Shown: piece by piece, positions 37,140-50,359 of the stretch | Position numbering within the stretch: position 1 is the first letter of the stretch | Layout: each line of letters starts with the position of its first letter | DNA from: Chanos chanos | Taxonomy: Eukaryota; Chordata; Actinopteri; Gonorynchiformes; Chanidae | Direction: 5' to 3' | NCBI RefSeq assembly: GCF_902362185.1 | Contig: NC_044504.1 | Location: 25,365,841-25,429,840 of the forward strand | DNA length: 64,000 nt | The notes under the pieces: model-generated | Databases searched by the model: none | The model's input: the letters and a program-made list of their open reading frames with translations, nothing else | What the model was told of the DNA's origin: nothing | Program-made: the position numbers and the translations under genes

Positions 37140-39616
37140 CAAACAGCAGAGAGCTTCGTTTGTGAGTGTTGCTGAAACACAGGCCCCGTTTTTAAGTCCC
37201 CATTACGGAGGCACAGACATGGCATCTCTGAAAATGTGTGTGTGTGTTGCTGGAGCCAAACCAATGCCAGCCACGACTGACTCACCAGCACCAAAAACAC
37301 CTGAGTCATCCACACTCAGGCTGAGTCACTCACACAGGGCTGTGGATGATGGCCCAATGGTGAGTATCATCATCTCCACAACAGTCTGTGTAAATGAGAG
37401 AACGAGAGAGAGAATGGTAATTTTAGGTTTGCATTGGTATTGCCATGTATGTTGCAGTGTCTGTCTTTGTTGAAATTTAATTTTTCTCTTTCCTCTCCTC
37501 ATATTCTTCAGCCACAGTGATGAATGTATAGCCTCATGATTTTTTTCTTTTTCTTTTTTTTTTTAATGACTATTTTCAATTTGTATGTTAAAAATTTCAC
37601 TGTTCTTATATTAAATGATTGAAATGTTAATGTTTCCATTTCTGTGTGTGGCTCCAAATATCTCTGTTGTATTTTGAATATTAATTGTAGTAGTCCACAA
37701 TTTATATTCCCCTATTCTTTAACCCGTATTCCTTAACTCAAACATGGGTAGAGCTGTGATTATAGAAAGTACCACTCCATGCTCTCCTTTTTTATTTTAA
37801 GCCAGTTTTAGCACCAGTGTTTTAAAATGTAATATTCAGAAATATAAGGAGTAGTACAGGACAACCGTATATACCGGGAGCAAAGTAGCCTACTTTAGCC
37901 ACCACGGAAGATTTTTAACAGACATGATCGTCGTTCTTTTTTGAATTTACCGCCCGGACATTTGCTGATAGGCGACGGAACAATTCTGAAGAAAAGAATG
38001 TTTGAATCGTGTGTGTGTGTGTGAGAGAGAGAGAAACTGGAGAGAGATTCACGCAATGACATCTCCTGCTCCAGAGTGATTGACTACATGCCATCACTAA
38101 ATTTGAATTATTATCACGCCTGACAATTTTAAGTGATTAAAAATAAAACGATTTAGCTTTAATTTCAGTCTCGATAATTTACTTTTTATCTTACCAATAC
38201 GCAATAGATAATTGCCATGTTTCTCGATATTTAAGTGGTATTTTGACTTTCCCGTTGGCACGAATTGCTAACATGTTGAAAGAGTAGTGTCTCATCTTAT
38301 TTGAAATTGTCCAGAGATCGAGCAGGTCGGCATGCGCGCTGTTACTACTTTTATGGGACGTGCCTAATCTGGGACGCTCTTCTGTTGCCTAAATAAATGA
38401 GTACTGTAAAGATAAACCATCGCCAGCTGAAAAAATAATATATATAATATTAGTGTAAAACAGTTGGTGTGCAAGGGGATTTTGGTTTCAGATTTTTTTT
38501 CCCTTTATGGCAAAAAAAATATCCCTTTTGACTTTTAAATTGCCCTAAACTGAGGGGGGAAAACCCCATGGAAGCTTCACATTGACCATACAAGCTTGTC
38601 ACGCGTCTGTCCAATGTTTATTAACGGGTTTCGCTTTAATTTGGTGCAAAGTAACTGCTGTTACCGATAGTACCACTAATAATAAAAGTAATCTAAAGAA
38701 ATATGTTAAATAAAATGCTGCGGAACCGATGAGAGAAAGCCTCATGACGGGACAGCTGAATATGTTAAATAGCACATTTTTAAATGGCACTACCCGCTTT
38801 TGATACATAGACCTACACAGAAACTTTGTCAATGAAATACATTGCTTTGGGAATGTGTGGTGGTGTGGCTGACACTTTATGTTTAACCAATGCTGCCCAC
38901 TGTCCAGAGCTTTAACGCCGTTATTGCTGGGAGAGGACCCTAACAGCCTCGCGAGGCACGACCACTCAACGGGCCTGAAACCATAATTCGTTCGTCAGTT
39001 TCCTGACAGGTCTACGAACGTGTAATCTCTCTTTGAATCGGAAATCAGCGAGGCGTTAAATGTACTTTTGAAAGTCCATTTTAAAAAAGTATTTATTTTA
39101 ATAAATAATGTGATTACCCATAAAATGTTCAGAGCACATAATCATATAATACCCCGCATTAGAGGAATGTGAGATGGTTTTCATTCTAAACCATGGGAAT
39201 GTAGGACTGGTATTAGTCCACGTCATACTTTTAAGCGTGCTGTTGACTTTTGACAACCACAAAAAGTTAATTCACCTGTTAATTCGTTTGATTCTGTATA
39301 TGAATTAAATTTAAATCCGATCGCAAACTTTAACAGTTTCTTTCAAAGTGACTCTCGTTCCTCTTGTTGTTGTGGTTCGGGTATTGTCGGAGTTGTTGCT
39401 CTTAACGATAATCATGTATTATTATTTGATTTTAAAGACAGACAAATTAAGTGCAGTTGTGGTGTGGTGGTAATAGATGCGTGCGCTTCATTTCAAAGGA
39501 CATTTCGAAGTTTTTGTTCCCAATATATAATCTGATTGTGGAAAACCTGAGTGTTATTTATTTTTTTAACTTACTGGATACCAAAACCTAATTTGTTTCA
39601 AAATAACATTTTACAC

Positions 39617-39617
<1 letters not shown>

Positions 39618-39652
<35 letters not shown>
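39618..39652. repeat. (TTA)n microsatellite
   Basis: Trinucleotide ATT run followed by an interrupted extension to about 39671. Confidence 0.93.
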
Positions 39653-40146
39653 GTTGTCATTATTATTATTACATTCAACTTGGATACGACGTCTAGCTTA
39701 TAACGAAAGAAATAAATAAACCACAAACGATGTCGGTTAGATATGTCAAACAAGGACGAAATAAAAACATTACTAAGAGAAATTTGTTAATTCACACTAA
39801 TCTGACGATGAGTATGTGCACTTTATAAAAATTTACTATGGTTTGGTTCCAATAGTTTAGCCGACCCTGGAATGAAAAAAAAACATTTTTTTCGTAATTC
39901 TTATAAAAGTGAGTGGTTACATAAGACCTCATATACTGTGCTATGTACGTGTCCGTCCTCTTTATCGTTTGCCTGGTACACCGAACGAAAGACGTAACTA
40001 AATCAATTGTATAGCCTGTGCTTCGATTTACGTGAGCTTACATAAATGTTTTTTTTTAATGAACTAAACCACGATATGGGACAAAACAACTAACTTCACT
40101 CTCATCGGCAATTTGCCTGGCAACAGTCGGCTAAATATATATATGT

Positions 40147-40185
40147 GTTTGTGTGTGTGTGTGTGTGCGCGTGTGCGCGCGCCTG
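40147..40185. repeat. (GT)n(GC)n simple repeat
   Basis: GT run grading into GCGC. Confidence 0.9.
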
Positions 40186-41174
40186 TGACGTGCGCAGTTG
40201 GGACGCTTGCTCAGCGATGACATCACTAGTTGCTTTAAATGAGGTGATCAAAGGATTCCTCTATTGGGGAACTTTTGATGCCAACAGTGGCGATACATAT
40301 CACGTCAATTTTTATAGGGCTATGCATCTATCCAGCTCAAAACACTCCTCTATACACACACACACATATACACACAGCAGCTGCTGCATAACATGTCTGC
40401 TTTAACTGGAGTATTAATTCAGAGTTGTCGAAAAACATGAAAATATATTGGGACTTTTTAAATTCCAATTCATTCTCGTAATTGGTTTATATACCGTAAC
40501 ATTACAGCATAAAACGAATTACTGGACTGTCTCTTGACTGCAGTCGTGCTTAATTCTGTTAATGTTCGATGTACAACTGCAAACGGTTCAGTTTCTAAAA
40601 CAGAATTCACATGCCATAATCCTTGTGAAGTTTTAAAATCCTCTAATATAATTTAGGAAAACAGTTACGACTTCGACTCATTGTAAATGTCGATCTGTAT
40701 TATGGAGTGCATGCTTTTAATCGAGCTCTGTAAACCCTAAATCTTTCGAGGGCAGCTTTGTTTGTTTGTTTTTTGTTGTTGTTCTTTTATTCATCAAAGG
40801 TGATCAACGTTAATATGTAAATTTAAAAAAAAAAATTACATTCATCTGTTAAGGTTTTACATCTCCGTTTTGTCCCTAACTCCGTTTAAATAGCATTTAA
40901 CCTTGAGCAGGTGGGAATTAAGGCTAGGTAAAGTGAGTGTGACAAAATGACATCAGCAAAATCAAAATAAAAAATGTTTATCTCCTTTCTGCATGGTTCT
41001 TACTGCTTTTCCCCATCCACCATGTTCATCGTTACCGACCTCAGCATCACATCTTTTTTCAGTGCATAACAGAAAGGGGAACACTGTAGAGTCAAATTTT
41101 AATCAACCGGAACAGCTCAATGCACGTTGCTGAAAACTTAAAATGAGTTAAGAAAATTGATTAAAAGTCGTGGT

Positions 41175-41180
41175 TTTATT
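41175..41180 (-). terminator. Polyadenylation signal, trim13
   Basis: AATAAA on the minus strand about 320 bp after the trim13 stop codon. Confidence 0.55.
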
Positions 41181-41497
41181 TATATAGAAAGAATGTTACT
41201 AAGCTGTTGTTTAATAGGACTGATAACGGTACCACAGCCTACCAGTGATTTAAAAATGGTCTCTATACAAAGCTGACATTTGAAAACACTTTCGTAAGCA
41301 GGTAAAAACATTGGCATTATTTCTCCAGCACACCTGAACATGATATTTAAAATGTGGAAAAAAACATTTGTAAGGGCACTGTGCAGTAGCAACAACCAGG
41401 CAATAAGCTTAAGATAAAAAATAGATAGAAATGAACAAGGACAGCTTAAGTCATGAAAACAGATGAGGAACACATTAATTAAATTTGCGTTATATTA

Positions 41498-42724
41498 TCA
41501 ACTTATGAAATCTACCATGGTATTTATCAGATTGAGGATACAGTTCCTGCAGAGATCCGTTACATGCAAGCTCAGGTCGGATATCTCATACCAGCAATCC
41601 CCAAGCCAATGCAGCCACTGCCTGGGACCAGGGAAAGAGACACGACCGAGCGAGGCCACATACTCTGAGAGACCGAGAGCAACACAGTCCGGGAAGAATA
41701 GGGTCATCGTAATCAGGCAAACGCATACCAGCAGTGTGAGCCTCCAGAGTACACGGGAGAGGTGAGGACCGGCGCCGGAGGGGGTCGAAGAATGGTACGC
41801 TATGCCGCCGCTTTCGTGCGGTGCGCAGAGCGTGTCGATGTCTCCAAGACGCACGCGATCCCACTCCTTTACATCAAAGCTCCGCACAAGCCCTGGACCC
41901 AGCTCCGTGTCTACTCTTCGCGAAGAGGGCACTTGGGTCTCTCGGATGACTCGCACCTTCTCGCGGAAGTCTTGCATCTGCTGCAGGAAAAGGAGAGGGT
42001 CAGACAGCGCACGGAAGGACTCGCCAATGGCGAGTGCGCACCGCTGCTCATCCAGCACTGCGCGCAGCAGGCCGATTTCTGGGTCAAACTTCTGCATCAC
42101 AGCCAGCTTCAGAGCCTCGAAGTCGGACAGGATCTCGCTCTTTTTGTGATCGAGAGTGCGTAGAAGTTTGTCGAAATACTCTGTAACCCGGTCCACGTCT
42201 CGCGAGACCAGTTGCAGCGCTTTCTTCTTGGCGTTTTCCAGCGCTTCCAGGCACGAGAGCACTTCGGCGCTTCTCCAGTTCTCCACATCACGAAACAGCT
42301 CTTCAAATGCTTCTTTCTCGCGCTCATATGCCTCCTCCAGTGCACAGAATGTATGTCCTTTATGGTCGCCTGTTGTAGCGCAAAATCCGCAGATGAGTTT
42401 CAGATCGGTGGCACAGAAAATATTGAGCGGCTGTCCGCTATGCGCACGACAGAGGGACATCTTTGGAAGCACGCGGATCCGGTTGTACTTCTCCACGATG
42501 CCACGAAGAGAGTAGTTGATCTGCAGGCTCCCAATACCATTGTGTTGCGTGTCTTTTCGGCAGGTGGGGCATTTGAACGGCGGTCTCCACGCGGGGCTCC
42601 TGTTTCCGTCCAGTATGCCCTCCAGGCACCTCTTGCAGAAGGTGTGTGAGCAAGGCAGCACTCGCGGGTCCTCGAAGAGGCAGCAGCATATCGGGCACGT
42701 AAGGTCCTCCTCCAGAAGTTCCAT
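41498..42724 (-). CDS. trim13: E3 ubiquitin-protein ligase TRIM13
   Basis: A single coding exon of 408 residues; human TRIM13 is 407. TRIM13 is an ER-membrane RING E3 ligase involved in ER-associated degradation and ER-phagy. The RING uses C10/C13, C25/H27, C30/C33 and C52/C55. A B-box follows at about 92-126 (CRAHSGQPLNIFC..., ending HKGHTF), then a coiled coil at about 130-260. A C-terminal hydrophobic segment at about 326-346 (LWRLTLLVCVCLITMTLFF) is the expected tail anchor. The opening MELLEEDLTCPIC is nearly identical to human. The ATG is 9 bp after a splice acceptor (TTACTCAG at 42734-42735). A non-coding exon ending at 42840 with donor CGA|GTAAGA implies a 106-bp 5' UTR intron. It lies head-to-head with spryd7 and opposite in strand to the miRNA cluster, as in human. 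Confidence 0.97.
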   Translation of the reverse strand: MELLEEDLTCPICCCLFEDPRVLPCSHTFCKRCLEGILDGNRSPAWRPPFKCPTCRKDTQHNGIGSLQINYSLRGIVEKYNRIRVLPKMSLCRAHSGQPLNIFCATDLKLICGFCATTGDHKGHTFCALEEAYEREKEAFEELFRDVENWRSAEVLSCLEALENAKKKALQLVSRDVDRVTEYFDKLLRTLDHKKSEILSDFEALKLAVMQKFDPEIGLLRAVLDEQRCALAIGESFRALSDPLLFLQQMQDFREKVRVIRETQVPSSRRVDTELGPGLVRSFDVKEWDRVRLGDIDTLCAPHESGGIAYHSSTPSGAGPHLSRVLWRLTLLVCVCLITMTLFFPDCVALGLSEYVASLGRVSFPGPRQWLHWLGDCWYEISDLSLHVTDLCRNCILNLINTMVDFIS

Positions 42725-42840
42725 CTTCGTATTCTGAGTAATGAAAAAGGGGTCAAGAAAATCATCCTCTTAAATGACAAAGTAATAAAAATTAGAAAGA
42801 CAGCAAACCAACAACAACTGAACCATACGTGAATCTTACT

Positions 42841-44606
42841 CGTAGCTGTCATTCTGAAGATGCAGATCAGATGACACAGAGCCGACTGGTGCCATCCCGA
42901 GTATCCAGACGCTTTCGCGCTATTAAACTACAGTCGTCACGTAAAAAGAAAAACAAATCTCGAAGATTGTAGCTCACAGTTTGCCTGTTACAGGTTACAA
43001 TAGCTGAATATAGGATTTTACAACACGAAAGCTCTCTCTTGCGGGATCCAATTGTGGAACAAACATAAAACTAAGCATTTTGCATTAACTTCCACTAGAA
43101 ACTCTGTCTACCCGACCTACTTTTTATGGTGTCTGGGCAATTATTTTCAAAGAGACGATATGTCACACGATCAACACAAAACAGCAAGCGTATTCTGGGT
43201 CTATAAATAAGGTCGCAAGTGTAACGACTATTACATTCTCTATCTTGAGCTGCTACTGTACCACGAGTCGTTTTTTGCAATTATCTTCAAGATGACAATT
43301 TATTATTCTTCTGCAGGGGAGTCCTAGGAACCTCGCGGACAAAAAAATCTTGGTAACATTAAAAAAAAAAAAAAAACATGGTCAGTTTTTTCACTGGACT
43401 CTGCCTCTGCGTTAACTGGTGGATGTGCAAGTCCGGTTGGCATGGTGTTAGGAGACGGTTGTGGCAGATTCTGCGGGCAGAGAGCTTCAGCAATTGGACT
43501 CGCCAGCTGCTAGGGCGCATTACGCGACGCAATCACGGCGCTTGTTGCTGTGCAGACTTCGCCCTTTACGAGGAGGAGGGGAAAGTTAACTGTTTCAGCT
43601 CTGTAATGAAGTACCACTGGTAGTTTGGATACCGGGAAAATACCGGGAATTGAAAAATGACATCTCTGCGCGTGTATGTGTTTTATAAGATACAAACCAA
43701 TACAGTTGCAAAGATCATCAAAGGTATTAGTGCTGTACGTATGCATTGCTCTGTTCGTTATATTTGAGGTACGTTTTAGTTTGACGTTGCTAAAATTCAG
43801 AGGATCCCTTTTCTGACTGGATCGAGAGGAGGGGGGCTGTTGCTATGCAAAACATGACAACGTGAGAAACTGTCCATCCGCTTTCACTCACGCGCTTTCT
43901 GATCAACGGTCCTCCACACACATAATCGAGCGCGTCATTATCAACGTTTTAAGTACACATATAAACACATAGGCTAAAGTAGTATTTCTATTCATCACCA
44001 GTTTAACTAGTACATTAAACGAAGATGGTCACAAAACAACACCAGGGGAGGCTCAATCTATAGGAAACAGCAAGAACTCAAAATAATAATAAAGTCTGTT
44101 GGGTTGATATTGTCACAACACAAACACATTTATTGCAGTACAAATAATTTTGATTCGGCTGCTGTCTTCATATCGACCCCCACAATATTGAAAATAAACA
44201 AAACACGGCGCATATGTCCGTGCCATGTGTCATCGGCTTTAGATTGCATCGATAATCAATGTGTTTCGTGTGTGATAGTCACGTGTGATGAAAAAAAAAT
44301 ATTTTGACCTCGAAAAAATTCTTCCCTTGTTTCCATGCCATCAGGGGGAAGCGCGCGGCTTCTAAAGCAGACTCTATGATTGGTCACATTCGAGGTTGGA
44401 AAAAGCGACGCGCTTTTTCAAACGATTTCTTACCGCTGTTAGAGGTCGCTGTAGGTCTGAAACCAAACATTTTTTCCTTCTTCTTTTCTTTCCTGAGAGC
44501 CGCTCGTTTGTCATACCACATGCGTATCCTGCTCTCTGTAGTTAGCTGTGTGTAAATGCGCTTCCGTTTCTCTGCCTCGGTCACAGCCAGTTTGGGAATA
44601 GCTGCA
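42841..44606. promoter_or_regulatory. Intergenic region between trim13 and spryd7 (head-to-head)
   Basis: About 1.8 kb separates the divergent first exons, with a poly-A run at 43361-43376 and moderate CpG content. No TATA box was assigned. Both promoters must lie here, but individual elements cannot be delimited. Confidence 0.4.
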
Positions 44607-47600
44607 ATGTTTACGTGCTGTCTGGGCTGCTGCGGAGATAGCGGATCGGGGCATATACCCCTAAAAGAGATGCCCACCGTTCAACTGGACACACATCATA
44701 TGGGTAAGAACGTAAAAATATAATACCAAGAGTCAGTATCGAGTTTCATAATATTACTCTGTTTCAATTCACTGAAACGGGAAGATAGCTAACGGACAGG
44801 CTGTCACGGCTGGCAAGCTACTCTCAATAAGTTAATTTCTAGGCAAACAGGCTCTTGCAGCGTGTAAAGAAAGCACATATATTTAGCACGCCAAGTTACG
44901 TAAATGCTGAACAATGTATGGGGACTTTGTAGCTATTTTTCTATTTAGCTCGTCCAAAGAAATAGCAATCAATAATTTTGAACTAGCGGTGTGGCTCGCC
45001 TTGACGGAACAGATGGGCTGTTCCGATTCAGTTGTCAGCAAAATAGATTATCTTTGACTCAGTTATTGAGTATGTTCTCTACAGCGAACAACCTATTATT
45101 TTACTTAAACCTTTTACCTTTATCCGTGTTGTCGTATTTCGGTAATACATACCCAATGTAAGTTTGTTTCCTGGCTCCTACTGAAAGGCGTTTGGGTTTT
45201 CCAGGGACGGATGTGGTCATTGTGAAAAGCGGGAGACGGATTTGTGGAACTGGAGCCTGTCTTGCGAACGCCCCTCTACATCAGAATAAGAGCTACTTTG
45301 AATTTAAGATACAGTCTACGGGTAAGTGGTGGTAAGAGAGGGGTAAATTATGAACAGAAGACGAGACTTCTCTCAGATTAGAAGAGGAAGAAATTAGATT
45401 TGTTTTCCTAATACTACCTACAGTCAATGAAATCCATCTAACATCTTGTGTCTGTGCGCCATCGATTTTGTCATCGACGATGCGAAACACACACACATAC
45501 TCATGTTCCCACAAACACAGTATTCCTCCAGATTTAAATACACAGTCAAATATACGCTGTACTTGCCTTTAGTGAAACTGAAGGGACATTTCGTCTTTTT
45601 TAGGCAATCTTGTACATAATCACTGTGTTGCAGGGTAATCCATGGTTTCAAAGGGGATGTCTGCATTTCTCAATTATTTTTAGGAGATTTACAGGAGTAT
45701 TAGTGTTAACCTTCCAGTAGTGTCAGTGCTTTACCATAACATGTACTTGTAATGTGATAGTCATGTCTTTCGTTTGGCAATATTAATTACAAAAGAAATG
45801 GTCTGAAAATCGATCTTTTAGGAAGTTGAGATCTTTCTTCAGTATTTGTGCTTCATTATAATAATGAACTGTGTCATGTACATTTATGTTATGTTGATGT
45901 TTATTGTGTGCATGTGTTTTTTTTTCAGGGGTGTGGGGGGTGGGTGTGGCAACACAGAAAGTGAATCTTAACCAGGTGCCCTTGGGTCAAGATGGAAACA
46001 GCCTGGTTCTGAGACATGATGGGTCTATTTACCATAACAACGAAGAAAAAAACCGACTACCGGCCAACAACTTGCCACAAGAGGGGGATGTGATAGTGAG
46101 TTCGATTGTTTTTGTGTGTGTGCGTGCGTGTGCAGGACATGGATACTTACTCTGGTCACAGAAGGCCAGTGTATTGCTTTTTTTGTCCTCATAGTATTGG
46201 GGATTGATTCTTAGCCAGTGGCCGTATTTGTTGAGGACACATAAACATACCCATGTCCTCTGGCCATGACCGCTTTAGACCCTAATATTTGTTGTTAGGG
46301 ACTGTGTTTGCTTGTCTGAAAGAAACAGAGAATGAGATGAGAGGTTGGATAAGACTGCATAACTGTATTTGAAAATATTTGTTGGTAAATTGATATTGTA
46401 TCTCTGTTTTGTTATTTTGTGTGTGTGTGTGTGTAGGGTTTGACATATGACCATGTGGAGTTGAACCTGTATTTGAATGGGAAGAACCTGCAGTGTCCAG
46501 CCTCAGGCATACGGGGGACTGTGCATCCTGTGGTTTATGGTTCGTCTGACTATCACTATATCTGTATTACACCACAGCGAGGGTGGCTTTAAGATTTGGT
46601 TTTGAATACTGTTAGTCAATGGCTTTCTGATTTTTCAGATTTGGATTTTCCAAGTTTGATTCTTTAAATCTGTTACGTGACAATACTTGGGTACAGAGAG
46701 ATATATAAATAGTTTGGAAGATATGAAGTGGCTTAGATACTGGGCAGTTTTAGCGTTTTCACAAGTATGTTTGATTTGTTAACATGAAATTATTTTACAC
46801 TGAATAAATGAACTAAGAGCTGTTCTCTACAATGTTTTGAGCTCTCTGAAAGAAGCCACACACACTCACTCTCACTCAGTATCTAAGCCGCTGATCCTAA
46901 TTAGGGTCGTGGGGGGTGCTGGAGCCTGTCCCAGCATTCATTGGGCAAAAGGCAGGGAAATAGCCTGGACAGGTCGCCAGTCCATCACAGGGCAGACAAA
47001 CGCATTCACACGCTCAATCACATCTAGGGGCGATTTAGTCTCTTCAGTTCGCCTGACTTGCACGTCTTTGGACTGTGGGAGGAAACCGGAACTCCCGGAG
47101 GAAACCCACGTAGACACGAGGACAACATGCAAACTCCACACAGAGAGGACCCTGGCCGCTCGGCCAGGAAAGCCACACACAGGTTATAGAAAACAGACAT
47201 ATATTGGCAAGAGCCGCCACCAGAGGGCAGCACAGAATAGCACCATTAGGAATGAGTTTCTCACAATTCAGTATAATTTTATTTGTACCATGTGATTGTA
47301 TCTGCAAAGTAGGCATTGTCAAAAAGCAGCATTACAGTATACCAGCCCTAAGATCACTACTGAGCAGACCCAGATCTAGCGGCAAGGAAAAGCTGGTCAA
47401 GATTTTGGATAAAACCAAACCTTGAGACTCAGAGAGGGTGTTCATCCCATAGCTGATACCAGGCTAGTTAGAACATAGGCATTATTGTACAAAGTGAGGA
47501 TTCAGAAAAGTCTGTGAGAAATTACAGGGAAGTTTGGGGAGAGTGTGAGATATCTGAGGACATAGTAGGGTCAGTGGGAGTGAGTGTTCATCAGGGCTAT

Positions 47601-48693
47601 TTTTGTCAGGCAGGCTGACATTCAGAATCAAAGAGATCACCTCAGGACTCTAGATGAAGATCATAGTGGGAGATGGCTTGTCAGGCTTCTTCTGGCAGGT
47701 CACATTTCCTCCGTGTGTGTCTGGAAATTGAGGCAAGAGCTCCAGGGTGAATAGGGAGAAAGATAATGACACAATCACATCATAATTAAGAGAACGGTAC
47801 CACCACTCATTAGAAAATGTATCACTACATCCAAACAAAAAAAGCAGCACAGCTATCATCTGACATGTTAAATTACCATCAGTATAATAGAATTATTGTC
47901 TAATTGCTGTTGGGAACCTGGGCCTAGATCAGTGGTATGTAGTGTATGAACCTTAAGGGAAGATGTTTTGTGTATGGCTCCTTTCTTCTTCTATCATCGC
48001 CGAATAAAAGGGATCCTGGAAATGAGCCCAAACGTACACATTCTTCATATTTTCTTCCACTGTGCCCTTAGAACTCTCTAAACAACAAACACAGAATGGT
48101 GGACGTATATTTGTAACGATGAGTCTACTCTCAAATTTTGTATTAAAAAAACCAGAACACACAGTGAAATTTTAAAAGTGATATTTTAAAAAAGTACAGA
48201 AAAAAAAAGAATGTTTCAGTCAAGACATGGACTGCTCGACAGTGCAGCAAATCTAATGAAGCAAGGAATGAGGCAATCCATTAAAAGCAGTGCTTGGAAG
48301 AAAGACAGACTTATTTTATGGTAATAAACTAGTGAACTGGTAGACACCCACAATATTACTGTTGTGCTCTGAATATGCTGCAATTTTCATTATTACTGTT
48401 TTTATTATTACTGCTGTGAAGAGAAAGCTGAGGAATTTTAAGACACAGGCGCAAACTTGCTGATATGTGTATGTGTTTAAGAGAGGTAGCGACAGAGAGA
48501 TAGTGACTTGTTAAGTGAGACACCATGTATGAGAGAAACTGTATGTTTGTTCATTCTAAAGTGTTTATTTTTTTGTTTGTTTGTCTCTGTTGCAGTGGAT
48601 GACAGTGCCATACTAGATTGTCAGTTCAGTGAATTTTACCACACTCCTCCTCCAGGCTTTGAGAAGATTCTCTTTGAACAGCAGATATTTTGA
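44607..48693 (+). CDS. spryd7: SPRY domain-containing protein 7
   Basis: Exons are 44607-44703, 45205-45321, 45929-46095, 46437-46539 and 48596-48693, phases 1,1,0,1, for 193 residues (human 196). SPRYD7 is almost entirely one SPRY/B30.2-type domain; the biochemical role is not established. Conserved stretches include GHIPLKEMPTVQLDTHHMG, GVATQKVNLNQVPLG, YHNNEEKNRLPANNLPQEGD, YDHVELNLYLNGKN and the C-terminal SEFYHTPPPGFEKILFEQQ, nearly identical to human. The start MFTCCLGCC is preferred over an in-frame ATG at 44556 because it matches the Cys-rich human N-terminus MATSVLCCLRCC, a possible palmitoylation patch. The donor of exon 4 is the weak TATG|GTTCGT. Intron 4 (about 2 kb) carries an interspersed repeat. 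It is head-to-head with trim13 and tail-to-tail with phf11. Confidence 0.96.
46876..47165 (+). mobile_element. Non-LTR-retrotransposon 3'-end-like repeat in spryd7 intron 4
   Basis: The segment carries the widespread fish signature CTGATCCTAATTAGGGTCG, GGACAGGTCGCCAGTCCATC, GGACTGTGGGAGGAAACCGG and ACATGCAAACTCCACACAGA, in that order. This set recurs at LINE/SINE tails in many teleosts. No reverse transcriptase part is present, so it is a truncated or SINE-like copy. I am unsure of the family name. Confidence 0.65.
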
Positions 48694-49442
48694 TCCTTCA
48701 TTTTGGACTCGCCTGATCTGCTGTTTTCTCAATTCACATGGGTTCAAGACACAAACTGAAATTGATTTATTTATGTACGAGTGAATCTACAGTAACAAAA
48801 ATGTACATATAAGACACACACACACACACTGGGAAATGATCTACCTGTATCACAGCTGGTCTGTCATTCTGTGTGAGACGACGAGAGAGAGATATGGTGT
48901 GAATATGTCCTTGGCTGTTAAACTACATGAACAAGTGGAGTTAGTGTATGGACAGCTCTTGTTTGTCACCCACTTGTGTTGCATTGTCTTTTTTTTGCAT
49001 AGTTTTTAAATTGTAACTGCTGCTTTATTCTTTGGGGTATAAGCTATGAGTGTTCAGTGCCCTTATGACATAGAGAATCCAAATGGAAACTCTGCTTGTG
49101 TTGAGGTCTTGTTACCAGTGCACCTAAAACAGCTTTAATTGCTTTCTTTTTTTTTTTAAATAATGTGAGAACACTTTATACTAATTGGTTGATACATGAT
49201 TAATTCAGTTTTCATGTTTCATGATTTTTTTTTCAGTTTTCTTTCAAATATCAATTTTCTATTTGTTTTTTTCTTTTTACATTGTCAGAAATATTACATC
49301 ACCAAACACTATTTCAAGCATACAGAGATATCTTCTCTACCAGTTGAAAACACTATTTACTGAATGTTACCAATGGCATAAATTTGCACTAACATGGGTA
49401 TGTTGATTATTAAACCAAACTGAAATCTATCTTGGAAATAAT

Positions 49443-49448
49443 AATAAA
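49443..49448 (+). terminator. Polyadenylation signal AATAAA, spryd7
   Basis: AATAAA about 750 bp after the stop, followed about 35 bp later by a GT-rich stretch (GTGTCTGTTTCTGTCATGTG) that suits the downstream element. Confidence 0.7.
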
Positions 49449-49835
49449 GTGAATCCTGTGGCTGGACATTTTGGACTAGTGTCTGTTTCTGTCATGTGTT
49501 TTGAGGTGTAATGCTGATACTATTGGACAATCTGAGCTGGTGATGCCAGAGCATTCTCCGTACCTGTGGATATTTTAAGGTAGTACCCCTTAGATGACCT
49601 AGCCACCCTGGGATTCATTTCTGTATGTTCTATGCTTACCATGACAAAAGGTTAAAAGGTACTTGAGAGATCAGACAGTAGTATATAAGAAATACTCCTT
49701 GCTATGCACAAAGTTGAAGAGCCCTCTGAGAAAGACAGAGTGTACCAAAATGTCAGATTTTTCCATAAACTGGATAACACTGAAGCAAAAGTCAAAACTA
49801 CACAGAAAGCAAAGACATAAGAACACTCTTTTGGA

Positions 49836-49915
49836 ATGGTCTTGGATGTTTAGTTAAATGTTGTCCTACGAACATTCCTATAGGATGGTCTTGGATGTTT
49901 AGTTAAATGTTGTCC
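49836..49915. repeat. 31-bp perfect direct repeat, 49-bp period
   Basis: ATGGTCTTGGATGTTTAGTT and the next 11 bases occur at 49836-49866 and again, identically, at 49885-49915. An 18-bp spacer lies between them. It is a recent local duplication. Confidence 0.9.
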
Positions 49916-50359
49916 AGCTCATTCAGGAATCTGGCTGTGTGGTTATGGCCTTTGCCATATTACCATCCTCAAACGAGTCTGTGAACCAGCTGATACTCCC
50001 ACTCACCTGAAGTCACTGTTGTGGAACAGAGCAACTCCGGCATCATTCAAAAAAGACGCAATCATGGATCTCACATAAAAGAAATACCACAGCTTGGATA
50101 AAACCACGCATCTGATGCCCCTCACTCTCTCTGCTGAGTGACCTGTAGCACAGCTGGTAACATCAACCAATCATACCATCACATACAAATCACATGCAAC
50201 CAGGAGCAGCAGTTAGAAAAGAGCCTGAAGCACAAAGCATGTTTGATATACCGCTCTACTGATGACCTTTCAGAGGACTCCCAGTGTCTCATACACATTA
50301 CATTTACACCACAGAACAAGACGAAGCTTCCGTATTACAAAAAAGTAAAAAACAAAAGT

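Larger units (their letters stand above)
37140..41174. other. Spacer between the miRNA cluster and trim13
   Basis: Further downstream sequence of the probable host transcript. A possible donor, CCAATG|GTGAGT, lies at about 37360. It also contains (TTA)n and GT simple repeats and a TTTTATGGC-type AT-rich background. No kcnrg-like exon was recognised next to trim13. Confidence 0.4.
48694..50359. other. spryd7 3' UTR and intergenic interval to phf11
   Basis: The spryd7 3' UTR extends to about 49470. The rest is AT-rich unique sequence with the 31-bp direct repeat at 49836-49915. No gene was seen. Confidence 0.5.

Noticed and set aside
37081-37473. 130-codon plus-strand frame overlapping mir-16
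   Set aside because: It runs through the mir-16 hairpin and GT/GA repeats, has no domain, and conservation there is explained by the miRNA.
37140-41174. A kcnrg gene beside trim13
   Set aside because: No potassium-channel tetramerisation (T1) domain sequence was recognised in this interval on either strand.
41762-42649. Plus-strand frames of 115-145 codons over trim13
   Set aside because: GC-rich antisense shadows of trim13; no splice or domain support.
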